Positions 11,501-25,514 are shown, counted from the stretch's first letter. The stretch is DNA of 64,000 nt from Sporothrix humicola (GCA_021396245.1 WNYE01000009.1:372001-436000); one strand, 5' to 3'. Numbers and translations are program-made. Notes: generated by a model from the letters alone, not told the origin.

Positions 11501-13228
11501 ACCACGGTGAGAAGTGAAGGGGCAAAATGAGAAGAAAAAAAAAAGAAGAAAAAAAACAATGTCCACAACAAGATGTCCACAAGGAAAATACGGTCGTCAC
11601 AAGGGGGCGTGTACTCTCCTAGAGCCTGGACCATGGCATCCGCAATGACCAAGCTGTGGAGATGGACGATGGACCCAGAGACCCATCTCGTGCAAGGAAA
11701 AATTCAACCCATATTCCATCGTTGAGGATCGTGAGGATCGTGAGGATCGTGACTCTGACAGAAGAGGAAACTGGGAAGAAAATTCAGAAGCAAAGACTTT
11801 GCACGTCAGTCAGAATTTTACGCGTTCTCTCCACTAAAGTACAGCCCTGTTTCTGTTGTTGGGGCCTAGATGATCGTGTCGTCGCTGAGACCTTTTATTT
11901 TTAAATATATTTTCTTAAAAATTGAAATAAACAATAGTTGAAGCTTGGAAGACGGTCAGGGATTTTGATAAAAATTTCAGGCGTGTTACTCTATGTGACA
12001 AATTTGTGACATTATTTTTTGAGTGAAATAAAAATTTCAATTAACATGAAAAGTAAACAAAAAGTATTGAAGAAAAAAAATCAAAATGGATTACACAAGC
12101 TAGATGCCAGCTCTACGCCACAATACGGAGTACTTTGTGTACTATTCCAACATAAGGTAAGGACATGCTACAACATAAAGATATGCTACACAGAAGAGGG
12201 CATTTCCTCGGCGTGCAACCTGCTTGGCTCTCAAAACTATCCAAACTCTTGTGTTTTCAATTTTTCAAGACAAAATATCGTGAAAACTTTGTGCCCTAAA
12301 GCCCACGAAGCAACGGTTCATAGAAAAGGAGTTACCTGCTAAGTTGTCATGAACACATAGTCTTGTTCTTGTTCCTGAGACCAAGCCGCCAATTACTCAA
12401 TTATAACATAACAGGGCCCCTTTTTTACGACATCGTGTGAAATATGGAGGACGGCCATCAGGAACGGTTCCTGAGCCAAGGTACCAAGGTAGAAATTATG
12501 TGCCCAGGTAAAACGTCAAGAAAGGGCATACCGCTACTCGGTAATTATCTAATACCTCACTCTGGGGCGTGCCTTGTGAGGTACTTTACATCATCCTCTC
12601 TGTGCATGTTTTATTCTCCGCAAAAGGATGAACGGGAAGCATATGGCGGGCCCTCTATGAGTGACCATGGCACCACTGTTCCTTCGGATATATGGACGAG
12701 AGGCTGCACGGTGTGGTTGTGGCTGTGTGAAGGAAACAAGATATGGCAAGAGCATTGCACGATATTCACATTGAGACTGAGGCATATTGGACTCTTGAAA
12801 TCTGTTGGAGATGGGTAAAGTATGGTATTACAAAGATTGCTATATATCGCGCTGTCAATGATGTGAAAAAGCAGAAAAAAAATCACTATGCTATCTCCCC
12901 TGTCTTGTTCGTTTTGTTGGGCCACTGTTGCCCACATCCACTTTAGCGATCTCGCGATCATTTCTTGAACAAAATGTCGTAAACGTCATCAGAAAAAAAC
13001 AAATATGAACCATGCCAGCCGACGCTGAGACTGAGACTCATGAGCAATAAAGGCAAATGCAAATGCAGAACGCGCTCATCATTTTTTTTCCCTTTGAAAA
13101 TCCTCCTCTTCCTCTTCATTGCTCTGACGACCTGTCGCTTTCTTTCAATGCGTGTGCTCCTCCGTGTAGTTGATGATGTTTTTTTGGGTTGAAATTAGTT
13201 GACGTTGTCAGAACGAAACGTAGTTCGT
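8538..13228. other. Long intergenic region (4.7 kb) without a recognisable gene
   Basis: This lies between the start of the Par32-like gene and the end of the giant-protein gene. Open frames here are short and show neither fungal codon bias nor known motifs. 8560-8800 is the AT-rich promoter of the Par32-like gene. 11880-12100 is very AT-rich, with AAAAATTTCA repeated near 11970 and 12030. A 9-bp tandem repeat lies at 11723-11749. The best open frame (12444-12818, 124 codons) has no hallmark of a real protein. An unannotated non-coding transcript is possible but unsupported. Confidence 0.45.
11723..11749. repeat. 9-bp tandem repeat, three copies
   Basis: TGAGGATCG is repeated three times without change in non-coding DNA. 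It is a short minisatellite with no visible function. Confidence 0.8.
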
Positions 13229-16200
13229 TTAAAAGGTCTCAGTATCCTGAGATGCAATGGTGCCGAACGTGTCTGAAAATATGTTAGCCAATGCCCTATA
13301 CCTCAAAAAACCATCTTTCATGATGCGTCTACTCACTTCTCTTCTGTCTGCGCGGGTCGCTTCCGGGCTCCTCGTCATTGTAGCTGCGCGTGCTACGCTC
13401 GCTCTTGGGCGTCATGGCCCGGGGACCGCTGGGACGGCGTGTTGGGACCGTCAAGGCACCGCTCAGGTTGCGGTTCTCGAAACGGGGGCTGCCCGTGTAG
13501 CTGGTCGGGACGTGGGTGGCAGTCCCGTAGCCGCTCTCAACACTGTGGTAGGGCAGGGGGCTCGTCTTGTTGGGAGCCTTGGTCAGGCGTGCCGGGCGAG
13601 GTGGCGTCTCGGTCTGTTGTTGTCTTTGGCCGTCAAGCGGCTCCTTGGGAGGCCGGGGCGGGCCAGACTGCGAGCCCTGAGAGGCGCCTGCATCCCAGTA
13701 CTGTTGCTGCTGCTGCTGCTGTTGGCTTTGAGCGGCTGCGTTAGAGGCCGATGCATCGCTGTAGCGGTTGGGGTTCTGGCCCGGGAACCGGTGCAGAGAT
13801 GTGGCAGAGCCCGCCCAGTCGGCGGAGCGAGGGCTCATCGGTGAGTCGTAGTCAGCTGCCTGTGACTCGAGGGCGGCCTTGAAGGGTTGGCCTGACCGCG
13901 GCTGAGGGTGCTGGAGGTTGAGAGAGTCGCGGTGGGCGCGGTACTTGGGATCCTCTGGCGTCATGAAGGTCTTGGGGTGGGGAGGCAGGATCTCCGTGCT
14001 GTCGGGCGGCAAGTGGTAGCCATGGATGTCGTCGTGGTACTGGCTCTGTTGGTACATCTGGGTAGCTTGATGCGGCTGCTGGCTCTGCGGCAGCTGAGCC
14101 TGGGTCTGGTCAAGGTAGTTACCACCACCGTGGATGTCGGTCTCTGAGAAGCCAGAGTGAAGCTTGTCCCCAGGGGTGGGCTCGTAGTTGTCATACGCAA
14201 CAAGGTCGGAGCCAGAACGTGACATGCTGCTGTGGAAACCAAGCTCATCATGGTCCTTCTTGGAGTCGCGGCTGCCACGGAACACACGACCGACACTAGA
14301 CGTTGTTGTCTCGGACCATCTCGAGATCTTGGGGAACCAGCTCGATGAGCTGCTGGACTTGTGCTTCTTGGCCTTGTCAGTCTTGGGTGTGTTGTCGTTG
14401 CTCTGAGGGGCCTGTTGTTGAAGCTGGGGCTCGGAGTGCTGAGACTGCTGGTACTGTTGCTGCTGTTGGATATCCTGCGATTGTCTGGGTGGTGTTGCCA
14501 ACAGAGCTGAGCTCATCTGCGGCAGCGAGGCAGGGCTGCCGAAGCGCACGTTGCTAGAAGCGCCACGGGCAGCCATATCGCCAGCTGCTCCGCTGCCTTG
14601 TGCCACGCCGGGGCCTTGGTTGTAATCCAGCTCATCTTCGTTGCCCTCGGGCACGGTGCTGATGCGGTTGTCGGAGAACTTGCGGGTGTTTTGCATCATG
14701 CCACCGCGGGAATTGACTGAAAGCGTCGTAGATGTACCGGCCTGGCCCTCCGGTTCATAACCGCGGTCCTGTTCGTAGGCCATCTGGGCATCGATCATGC
14801 CATCATAAGGGGACGGCCCATGGGCACTGGCACTGCCGCTCACACTCATGCCTCCAGGACCGGCGCCACCTGCCGATTGGGCCTTGAGAACATCGACCTG
14901 ATTCAGGAGCTGGTTAAGCATATCCTCAATTCTCGTCAGGTCGTTGTTTCCCTTAGCATTGAGCGACTTGAGAGCGCGGCGGAAGATGTTCTGGCGCTTT
15001 CCTGGCAGGTCCTCCATCTCGGCCTGTGAGATGCTAGCATGCAGAGACCGGTTGCCACTGCCAGGGAAAGGGCGGGGACCACCGAGGTGCGTGCGAACTG
15101 TCTTCTCGGTTCCGTCCAGAATTTCGGTGATAATCGCGTCCTCGCTGTCGGCGAGCTTCTTGGAGAACTCGTTGTTGAGGCCCTTTTCATGCATGGCGAG
15201 CATGGTACGGACGTTCTCGAAGGAAGAGCGCATCTCGGCAGCTGCGCGGACGAGGGTGACGAGGATCTCTGTGTCACGGGCACTGCGCTGAGCATCCCGG
15301 ACCATCAGATGCTGCATCAAGGCAACAATGTCCTTATTCTCGATGCGGTCGATACCAGCACCGGTAGCAGGGTCGTACAGAGGAGAAGCCATGCCCTGTG
15401 ACAGACCGCTGAAGTGTCTGGTCTGGTTGGTGGTGTAGAACGGATCCTCCTGACCGGCACCGAACACTGCAGGCGCATCTGTGTAGTTGATGCCCTTGCC
15501 CTTATTGACATTCGTCAGATCAGGCGACTTACCAGGGCCCTGGGAGATGTAGCCCTCGTCGTACCGCCCACCAAGAGGGCTTCTGGCAGCATAATCTGGG
15601 CCAGCTGTTCCATAGGCAGCGGCCGCAGCAGCCGCGGCAGCAGCTGCAGCAGCAGCGCCGGCAGGGTTCGGGATTGACTTCTTGATGAGGCTCTCGTTGA
15701 CAATCGGGCTGGCACCTTCATAGGGATTGGTGATGAGAGTGTCCCGCTTGCGTTCATCAGATGACCGTTGCCATTCCTCGTCCCGCTCCTGGCTGGTTTG
15801 GCGGCTGTGCTGTGAGGCACCAAGCAAGTGGTCTGCAGCAGCAGCACCTGCAATTGCAGCGGCAGCAGGACCGGCAAGGTTCAGGGCATGCGAGGTCGCC
15901 TCATCATGGCGCTCCTGTGTAGGGGTGCGGTCGCCTGCACGCCATTCGCCGACCTCCTCCTCGTTGGGGATGTTGCCGTGCACGACCGAGGGGTTTGTCT
16001 CCATATCCTCGTCCTCTGAGTAGCCACCATAACCGATCTCTGGGATGGGGTTGCTGAGATCCGGAAGGCCACTAGCCCCCAGATGCGGCTGCTCATCGTG
16101 GTCGTACTCGTCGAGGCGGTCGGTGCTGTGCGTCGGGGTATTGGCTGGGCGGAGGCCGTCCATGGTCCGCTCCTTGAAGGACTTGTTTCTCTGGACGCCT

Positions 16201-17714
16201 GCAGGGACCCATTCGTTCTCTGCCGGAATGTTCTGGCTGCCGCTTGCTTCGTGTACCTCGCGCTCTTCATGTGGCTGGTAAGGACGTTGGTTGCGGTCGC
16301 GGGCGGCTCGAATGGCCAGACCGACGGCGCCAGCAGTAATGGCAGCCGCCTCGGAGGCAGTAGGCGAGGCACGGCGGACCTTGCGGCCGTACTGGTCAAT
16401 CTCGTACTCGCCCGAGAATTCAGACGGGTTGGTTCTGGTAGTGACCGGGGAGGCAGCGGCAATCTCGCGTGATTGCTGCAGCTCTTCGTGTTCGTGGAGG
16501 GCAGCATCGCCCTCACGCAGGTCCTGAATGGAGCGGTTCTTGGGTGTCGTTTGGCCGTGAGACTGCTCTTCCTCGAGCGTAGCCATAGACCCACGGTTGC
16601 CGGAGACAGGCGCATGGCCGCCCTCGGCACTCGAGCCTGTTGTTAATGCGGAGCCGTCCAGCATTGAGCCGTCAACCAGTGAGGCCACTGCTGACTCAAT
16701 ACCAACGGGCGTGTGAACAATATCGGGGTTGGCTGCAATGCCGTCAACGGCACGGAAGTTGTTGTGGTCGCCATCCTCAGTGACGTCGGTCAACTGGGTC
16801 GGTGCTGGGCGGTAGTCGATATCGGAACTGCGGACGCTGAGGTCGTCTGCGTCGAACTCACGGCTCATGACATTGCTAGGGATGGAGTTGAGTGAGGCGG
16901 CAGACTTGCGCTCGATATGAGGAGATTTTCTTGGAGACGATGTTGACGTGGTCACACCGCTATCACGGTAGCCCTGGCCCTGGACCTCGCTCGTGCCACC
17001 CTCAGTGTAGCCAGAGACACTGGGGATAGGGCTGAGGCCACGGTGCTCAGGCTGGTAGGGCACATATTTGAGGGGAGCAGGCACAATTTGGTGACCATAA
17101 GCGTCGTATGTTTGGCCTGCATAATCTGGCATCCCATCGTAGTCTTCGACGTATTCGTCTTCGGCACCCTGGTGCAAATACTGGTCGGGGTACTGGTGCT
17201 CACGATCGATGACCGAGTCGTGCTCTTCGTCTTCCTCATCAATGCCGCCGTCAGCCATATGCTGGTAATTGGCACCACTACCAACTGCCTTGCGGGGCAG
17301 TGCCCGAAGGTCACCGTGTGAGATGTTGGCATGCTGCGTGCCAAGGCCCTGAAGACTGCTCGAAGATGTGGTGTACTGCTGGGGCAGAGAACCTTGCGGA
17401 CCTCCTGGTAGCGTGCCTCGTGAGACTTCCTGTACAGGCGGTAATTGGCGCTCGTCTTCTGCTGATCGAGGGCGGTCGGATTCTGCTGACAAGATAGACG
17501 ACCGGGTCATATCTGAGTTGATTTCGCTCATCAGAGGCATCGGTGGCTGCAAGTAGGCGGCATCGGGGTCGAGGCGTTGCAGGTGGGTAGCATTCAGTCC
17601 GCCACCACCTGGAGGCATGGGAACCTCCTGCAGATTGCGCTGGCCTTGGGTTTGGTCTTCAAAGGAACGGCTAGCAGCACTATGCGCGCCGGTAAGATAC
17701 AAGTCAGGCGGTCC

Positions 17715-17746
<32 letters not shown>

Positions 17747-19436
17747 GGGGAGGAGGAGCTTGTCCTCTGCCTGCTTCCTTGGCCTGAGCTTCAGCTCTAC
17801 GACGGCGACGTGAATCCCGTGCAGTGGAAGGTGAGCCTTCGTGATCTGCCATGGCTGCAGTAGCAAGGCCACCGAGAGCCGCCCCGGCAGCCGCTGCGAT
17901 TGCTGCATCGCGTACCTTGTCAGTGCCGTGTTTCGGTGTGTCGTCAATGCCACGGCTTACTGGGCCAGCCTCAGCTCCCGAATCGGATGCATAATCCACC
18001 GCGGGAGAAGGGCTGTCCACAAGAGCATGTCTGCCCTCACGGTCGCGAACTTTGTCGCGGGGAGTGTGTGAGGCGGATCCGTGGCGGTCACTCGCGCCCG
18101 ACCGGCGGCGGTCGTTGGTAGCATACTCGTCCCGCGAGACGCTGGTGCCGGTTGAGGTGGTGGAGCTGCGACGGTCACGGTGGCTGTGTTCCCGTCTCAG
18201 TGCATTCAATTCCGGCAGAATGAGACGGCGAATGGCATCTTCAACAGTCTCCAGGAGCTTGGGGTTGTTGATGGAAGAGGCCTTGGATGCCCCGGAGCGG
18301 ACAGAATACTGATCGTACGAGCGGTGACTGGGCGAAAGCGCGGAGGACACGATGCTCGATTCGGCGCCAGCTGACACGGCCGATTCGTTGTGGTGTCGGT
18401 GGCGGCTGGACCGCCTGTGCGAGGGAGAGCCGGCATCCTCGCGCTCTGCAGCATTGAGGCTGCTGGTTCGACTGCGGCTGGAGCGGTGTTTGCGCCCCGA
18501 CCCGCGGTCGCCATCCCGATCACGGTCCTTGTCACGAGAACTGGACTTGGACACAACAATGCGGTCCGGGTCGTCTCCACGACTGCGACTCGAAACTCGA
18601 TGCCGTTCGAGCGCCGCAGCACCAGCAGCGCCTGCTGCTGTAGCGGCTGCGGCCAGCGCCATGTCGCGCGTGGGACTGTTGCTGCGCGGGGATTTGGAGC
18701 CGTCCAAGAAACTGTCTGCTGGAATGGCGGAGATCTCAGACACGGTACCGTGTAAGTATGACGCCGAACCACGACTGCTGGCGGCGGCTGGGATCAGCGG
18801 GCTTGTGGGGCGGCGCGGCCGCTGGCGTTGTTGGCTGCTGCCACTAACACCACCGGCGCCACCGCTCCCGTGGTCTATTTCCACAACAAGGGGATTCCGA
18901 GACACATTGGATTCCTCAGTAGCAGAAGCATATGAATTGATGCTGCGACTGTCTTCACCATCGCCGCCACTGCTAAGGGCACTGATGGCACTACCGCCTG
19001 CACCATCGTAGTCTCGAGCGGCGGAGGAGGAGCCTTTTTGTGCTGTTCCCCCAGAACGCCGCGAAAGTGACGCCTTGCGGGGGTGGGAGGAGGATTTCGG
19101 TTTGGATATCATGATGCGTTCGTCTTTGCGACTGCCAGATGGCTTTAGGCGAACACGCACGCTGGGTCGTCTTCCACCAGGGCTTTCTGAACCTTCTGGA
19201 CTCTTGCCGCCTTCAAAGTACTCGATGAGAAGAGATGTTTGTGAGCGGTTGGCGCTGTGGCCTCGGGTCTTGATCGTCACGGGTGTACCGTCTTCGGGAA
19301 GAGAATATGACGATTTCTCGTCACCGGGCCGGGACACATCGGTTGCCGCTTCCGTAGGGGCAGTTATGATGGATTCGGACTCGGTCGGGGCGGGTAGGGG
19401 GATGGAAGTCTTTTTCTTCCTGGAGTCACCACCCAT
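13229..19436 (-). CDS. Giant, largely disordered Ser/Gln/Ala-rich protein (about 2047 aa)
   Basis: Two exons are proposed (19436-13337, then 13272-13229). The start has a strong context (GCCACCATGG). The exon 1 frame can also stop at 13329, giving 2035 residues, because the donor GTGAGT contains that stop; splicing a 64-nt intron (GGCTAAC branch, TTTTCAG acceptor) replaces the end with a 14-residue tail. Most of the chain is low-complexity: Ser/Arg-rich N-terminus, an 11-Gln run near residue 565, poly-Ala near 1270, and Gln/Pro-rich C-terminal third. Ordered islands are a short helix (VEDAIRRLILPELNALRREH) near 395 and a coiled-coil-like region near 1365-1440 (KDIVALMQHLMVRDAQRSAR onward), continuing to a second helix near 1500. 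There is no signal peptide, catalytic motif or obvious membrane span. I do not recognise the family. Size and disorder recall scaffold proteins of the septum or cell cortex, but that is only a guess. Confidence 0.85.
17715..17747 (-). repeat. (CAA)11 trinucleotide repeat coding poly-Gln
   Basis: Eleven perfect TTG units on the plus strand read as CAA on the coding strand and give 11 consecutive glutamines in the giant protein. An interrupted CAG/CTG run near 13700-13722 codes a second Gln tract. The purity of the CAA tract suggests length variation between strains. Confidence 0.9.
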
Positions 19437-22400
19437 GGTGGCCTCGGGCGGAGAGGATTGGGTCGAATGTCGCTTCCGATGCGAATCAATGGGATTGGTG
19501 GAGGGCGGTGCTGGGAATGCACCTCTGTATTATTATCGGAATGCCCACGAGGTGGCCTGCCTCTCCAAACTCCCAATGCCAGATGGAGAGCCTGATTCGA
19601 GAGAGAGGAGGCGATGTGAGCGGAAGATGGTCGAGTATTGATGTCGATGAACGTAAACAAGGCGAACAGATAGAAAAATTATTAAGAGTAGAGAAAAAAA
19701 GATATGAAAATCCGACGAGCTGTTTCAACAAGACATGAAGGCGTATGGGTGAATTAATACGGTAATAATCGACCGATGGAGGAAAAGTCTTTGTAGCCAA
19801 ATAGAGAGTTAGCAAAGGCAAGATTCAAAACAAGACAAAGTGCAAGAGAACGGCAGAGCCATGCAGGAGACAAGGAGGAAAAAAGAGGGTGGCGCACATG
19901 AGGGCCACAATGCACTCTCTCGTCTCTCTGTCTCTGTAGACAGCAACAAAAACAACTCACAAGCCAGTAAGATCCGGTTTAGAGCCAGATCAGAGCCGCA
20001 GAACTGCGACTTGGTTGGCGATGTGCAGCCTCAAGAGAGGGGAATGGACGAGGCGGTAAAGGGAGGCAAGGAGGTAAAAAGACAACAGATCACCAGTGGA
20101 CAGACGCACAAGACGGTTGCCCTGGCGAAGCTGGAGACGAACGAGGGGAGAAAAGTGTGTCGAGAGTGTCAAGAGGCTGGAAAGAAGAAGCAGGAAATGC
20201 AGCCGGGTGGATTAATGGATTGAAGAAAGGGCCGGCGTGCAGCGTGCTGCGGGTAGAGTCGTATCGCTGTTCTTGCTGTTCTGCGGTCGGCGGGTTTGGG
20301 CGACGAGAGAAGAGAAGGAAAACGACTGGGAGAGAACAGAGATGCAGGTGGATGGATAGATGGATGGATGGGAAAAGCGCAGCACATGCAACGGCTGGGT
20401 GCGTCTGCAGGTTTGTTTGGGCCTCCGTATTAGTGGATCAGGGCGAAAGACAGGCGGAAACTGAAGAAACGGGAGAACAGGGAGGCGATTGCTCGAAAAT
20501 ACGTCGCAAGGGGCGAAGAAGGGATGGAGGGAAAAGAGGATGCAAGAGGATGCGACAGAAAGGAGAGCAAGACAAGATGCAAAGTGGATTGGGGGGGAGA
20601 ATGGGCATGAAAGGGAAAGCAGATGCAGAGGAAGGAGCAAGTGTGAGCGTTGTGTGTGTGCATATCCCAAGGTCAGGTCAGGTTCTTGCTATTTTTTGGC
20701 CCAGCCCAGCCTTTTTTTCTCTCTTGCCCTTTTCGCCGTCTTCGATGCGCTGGCGTTGCTGCGGTCGCCCAGCCAATGACAAGCAAGAAGTGGGCGATCC
20801 GAGGGGTGGACCTGCTGCAGGGAAAGAGCGGCGACCGGGGGTGGGATGAGGAAAGGTGCGAGGAAGCAATTTGTTTGGCAGGCACGATGAGGGCGCAGTG
20901 GGAGGTTCTCACCTGCAACAGCTGTTGGATTGGGTTGCCGAGATATTGCTTTTGTCGAGGCTGAACAAAGAGACGGAAGTCGCGACCTTGATACAGTCTT
21001 TTCTTACAATAAAATGTGGAATGAGAAAGAAGGAAAGAGAGGGAAGGAAAATGGAATGTGCAAATGCGTGGAGAGCGTGGAGCGTGGGGAGAGATAGATT
21101 GCTGGAACGCAGCTAGAAAACGGCAGCTGCGACCCTAGAAGACCAGGAGCTCTTTCCCTTCGGTGTGACGAGTTTTTACGGAGTTGCAAGGCAGACAAAT
21201 GGAAAACGGTCCGTCGCCCACTTTTTTGTGAGAACATTAGGGGGCGATACGCTCTGTTATTCACAGTGTTCTCGTAAGATGCGCTGTTCTCTCACTCTCT
21301 CACTCCCGTTTCTCTAAATTCTCGCACGTCGCAATATGAATAAACAACCGGCGGCGCACGAAAAAAGCGGTTTGTTGACATTGGAGCCAGGAGAGGCAGC
21401 CAGCTGGGGACTAGCGGCAGGGAAGGAGCGAGGGCTTCCCGTTATCCCAATGGTTTTGCACCTGTTTGCTGGGTGCACTAAGCGCGAAAGGGGCTAGTGT
21501 GGCCACAAAAGGGAAGCGACACAAGGCAACTTTCGTCACAGTCGCAGCTTCCCACGGTTGCCCCTTGTAACGGGTGGGGATGAAAGACGAACAGGGGAAG
21601 CTTCTTCACAAACAGGTGATTGATAGGCAGACGGAGCAGGAAAGAGCTTGCAGGTGGTCGTTCGTTTGGGTCGATCTTGTCATGATGTTTTTGATGTCTC
21701 GCTGTCATGATGCTTGTCGTGCACATTTGATCTCGATATCTTGCAATTTCTTATTTCTGTCCAGATATCCTCGTGGCGTCCCAGCCTCCCCAAATAACGA
21801 ACCTCGCTCTGTCCCGTTTTTCCTCATTGGCGCACCACTCAAATCGATTCAAATATATTGCCCTTTTCGCTCTTTTAAAAGTATGCATTAAGATACGGGA
21901 TATTAATCTGCCCACGAGCCGTCACCCGCAATTGGAGACAGACTTCTCCGCTGTGATCCGACCGTGACATTCAGCCTCTTGTTCTTTTCTTTTCGGGACT
22001 TGTCCGATTGCTCCTCGTGTCATTTTGCCGTTCCGTCTCACTGCCCATTTTCGCGTTTGGTCTGGCCCGTTTGTTCCAGTTTGACCTGGTCAATTTCCTG
22101 GATAGGAAAGCATTTCCAGCCCGTCTCTTCTACTTGAAAATGGGAAATGAAAGATAAAATAACGACGGCGCCTTCACCTACGTGAATGTGAAAAACGCGT
22201 TTTTACGCCTCGGCTTGTTTGCCGCCCGATCGCTTCTGACTCCCGTGCCATGTGCGCGTCAAATGTTGTTTAGATTTTGCCGTCAAAATCGAAGTGGCTG
22301 GATATGAGATCGGAGTCGATTGCAAGCTGCAGGCAAAATGAATTTCGCCATCGACAGGCAAAACAAGAACGAGGTGAGTGCATGCAGTGACACGATGCAA

Positions 22401-24089
22401 GATGCTTCGTACTTGACCACAGCACAAGAGTACGCAAGCTGCAAGCACTTTGTGTTTGGCTTTCTTTTTGCCTGGCTATCTTGATTTGTCTCAATCTGTC
22501 TCTCATCGTGTTTCTCATCACCGGGCTGCAGGTCAAGGCCGCCTTTTGTGCTCCTTGGTTATCTTATTTGTACGACGAACACGAGAGAGCCTTTATTATT
22601 AAAGAAAAAGGATGGTGAAAAGGCGTACAAACGGGCTTGGCATGCCGCAGATGTACTTGTAAATGTCCGGTTTGATCAAAGCCGTGGCTGCCGTTGCAGC
22701 CCATTCCACAGCATCCCGATACCTTCCCGCATTCCTCGGCAGAAACTCGTGTAAAAAGACGCGTAGATCTTCTTTATCCTAATTTTATATTTGCCCTACA
22801 CGTGTTTGTGGGTCTTGAAAGGATAAAGTTTAGGGATTTGACAGAGGAATGTGACATGGGTATGGAATGGACGCGATGTCATCAAGAACAGGGCCGATAT
22901 TTGGTACATACCAGATATGCAAGATACTGCGTGGTTGCGTATTTTATGCCTCACAACTAAATAAAGGTAAATATGAAAGCAAGTGGCTGGTTTTAATTCT
23001 CTCGATACAGCACTGGCTGGCCCCAGTTGTCTCTAGATTACACTTGTACTTAGAGGAGAATTGGGATTTGCTCAAATAGCACCAGGCATCCATATGATTA
23101 ATCTCGAAGTCGTATGAACACTCTCCTCACTTTCGTCAATAACGCGTCCCACTGAGAAAGGGTGTAAATAGTACCAGTCTTCAACATGGACTGATGCTCA
23201 AGGACTAAGACGAACAATAAGTTCGCCGTTTCAAGCGACGAGTGCAAGCCCGAGGCTGGGGATTTCGCTCACAAACGTCGTTATGGCCCAACACTGGAGA
23301 GCACTCAATCGAGCACTTTTGTCCAGCACCGTAAAACAGCGTTGGTTGAAGAGTACCGACTCTGCGGGGGCATCCATCGCTGATAGCCTATGAGTTCTTG
23401 TGAGGCTCTTGCTGTCGGCCCACTCGACATTCAACGAGACCATCACATGTCTTGACACACTGTGGCAGAGGAGGACAAGAAAAAAGGTCCTACCGTGAAC
23501 ATTTGTACACAGATTCCCAATGCCGAAATAGCTTTATATCCAGCCGGTGGCACATTGTACACGTAGGTACGTTTGGCGGGGCTCATCGCAGACAGAAATG
23601 GTGTCCTTCTGGTACTTTGGCCATGCCTTCACTTGCCACATCGGCTTATTGTGCTTGAGAGGACGATGCTAAGTACGGAACTCAAGTGGCTGTCCGCAAA
23701 ATGCACTCTCTGCGCTTGGCGAGGCGGCTGTGACTGGAGTGGCATGTGACTCGACTGCTGCTGACAGAGAGGAAGTTTCCTGACGACATAATGGGCGCTG
23801 GGCATTTCATAATAAGGCTAGGATACGATGATTAACAAACCCAGACGTATCTGATAGTTGGATAGAAACTTAGCTAGATGCTTAAATTTTGGTATGACAA
23901 AGCTGTATTGGTAGTTCGAGTGGTAAAAAATAAAAGAGGAAAGAAAAGATTTGGAACCAATGGGGGAGAGACCGGCTCTTTATGCTTTTTTGGACATGGA
24001 TTTACATAGGCTACTTCCGTGATGGTGACTTGCTCATTCCTACTATCGAGGCATGAGTAAGGGCTACTGTACTACTCAGAATTCTCACG

Positions 24090-24107
24090 ATGTACACAAT
24101 TGTACAT
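24090..24107. repeat. Short palindrome (7-bp arms)
   Basis: ATGTACA and TGTACAT flank a CAAT spacer in non-coding DNA. It may be a hairpin or a dimeric protein site; no function is visible. Confidence 0.6.
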
Positions 24108-25084
24108 AAGTATATCAAAATACGGGTTCTACGTATTTAACCATCCAACAGGGGCTACTATCTAGGTGAGATCCAAGATGAATGGGGAACGTGCCAGAAA
24201 TCAAAATAAACAGAAAATTGTAATATACTATGCGGGGAGATAATATGCACAAAAATATCAATTTTCTGAGAATGAGTCTTGGTTAAAAAAAGGAGACAAA
24301 ACAATCAGAAATACACTGAGGAAAAGGATATGTCTTGACACAGTACGGTGACGTTGGCCTTCCAAGCCTTTCGGGCTGACCCACCCCCGCGTTTTAGCAC
24401 ACGAGCAGTGGGACTCCCCCGTCTCCGAATTGCAGAGTGAGAGCCGTTCCATCTTCACGGTTACGCTCCAAAACTTGAATCTGGCGAGACTGTTGTTCCC
24501 GTATGCGTTTCCTTTTACACACAATCTATCATTTCTGGCACGTGGAAGTAATGATCCTGGTGAAAAAAAAACAGTATTTGGCTATTGTGACCGAGCTGGA
24601 TATGTAAAAACATTTTTGTAGCGGTTTCTGACATCGTGAATGATTTTCTCCAGAGCATTTACGAAGAACAATAAAACCCCAGCTGACTAATATAGAAATT
24701 TTTGATTTATTTTGTTATCTGCATACATACATAGACAAATTGCATGCAAGATTATGACGCTGGGCGATGGCAAGATGTCTTCTTTTTGTATAGTTTTATT
24801 GACCACACAGTTAATGGAAGGCCGTTAAAGAGAGGTAGAGTTACTATACCCTCATACTTTTATTTCCTTTGATTCATTTCCGTCTTCTAGAAACTGTAGA
24901 AGTCGATTAAATTCCTCGACATATTGAAGCGGTTGAGCGGCTTCAAGTCTCGTTAATGACCCAAAATGGATATCTAACTTCACTTACAACACTGTTACAA
25001 CACTAAGCCCAGAGCAGGCAGGATAGGCCCGGACAGTGGGGCTCGACGGCTGCATCGGTGCCGTTAGCGGACCCACGCATTGAA

Positions 25085-25103
25085 CGCGTGAGAGATTCAC
25101 GCG
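25085..25103. repeat. GC-rich hairpin (7-bp arms, 5-base loop)
   Basis: CGCGTGA and TCACGCG are perfect complements around a GAGAT loop. The spot is unusually GC-rich for this spacer. It lies ~410 bases before the larger structured element. Confidence 0.65.
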
Positions 25104-25514
25104 ATAGCGATTGAGGGGTTCAAGGGGCCAGGCGAACGTAAACGGCGTGAATATCGACATTGATTGCGCAAGACCGTGAATCGTAATAGTGGAAAAGGCG
25201 CTGCGATATATCGAGAGCGAAGACGGGATGTATTTAAGAAAAAGAGTTGGTTATATCGCGTAACTGAATATTCGTTTAAACCGAGCCTTGTTTGGACTCG
25301 TTTCAGCATGGCCAGCCCACTTTGGGCATTACGTTTTTGGCCGAGGTCGTCAAGTAAGTTTAGTCCAAGGACAGAACGGAGAATGGATCTTTTGCGCAGT
25401 CCAAGCTCCCTTGATTCCTTATACCTCTCTATATTCGGATCTTTTTTGCTCTTAGATTTTTTTAAAGCTGGCCGATTATTTCGACTGTCGTCAGCTATTA
25501 CATAGCTTTATGCC

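Noticed and set aside
22100..25000. Possible degraded transposon in the AT-rich spacer
   Set aside because: No terminal repeats, target duplication, transposase or reverse transcriptase motif could be found by eye.
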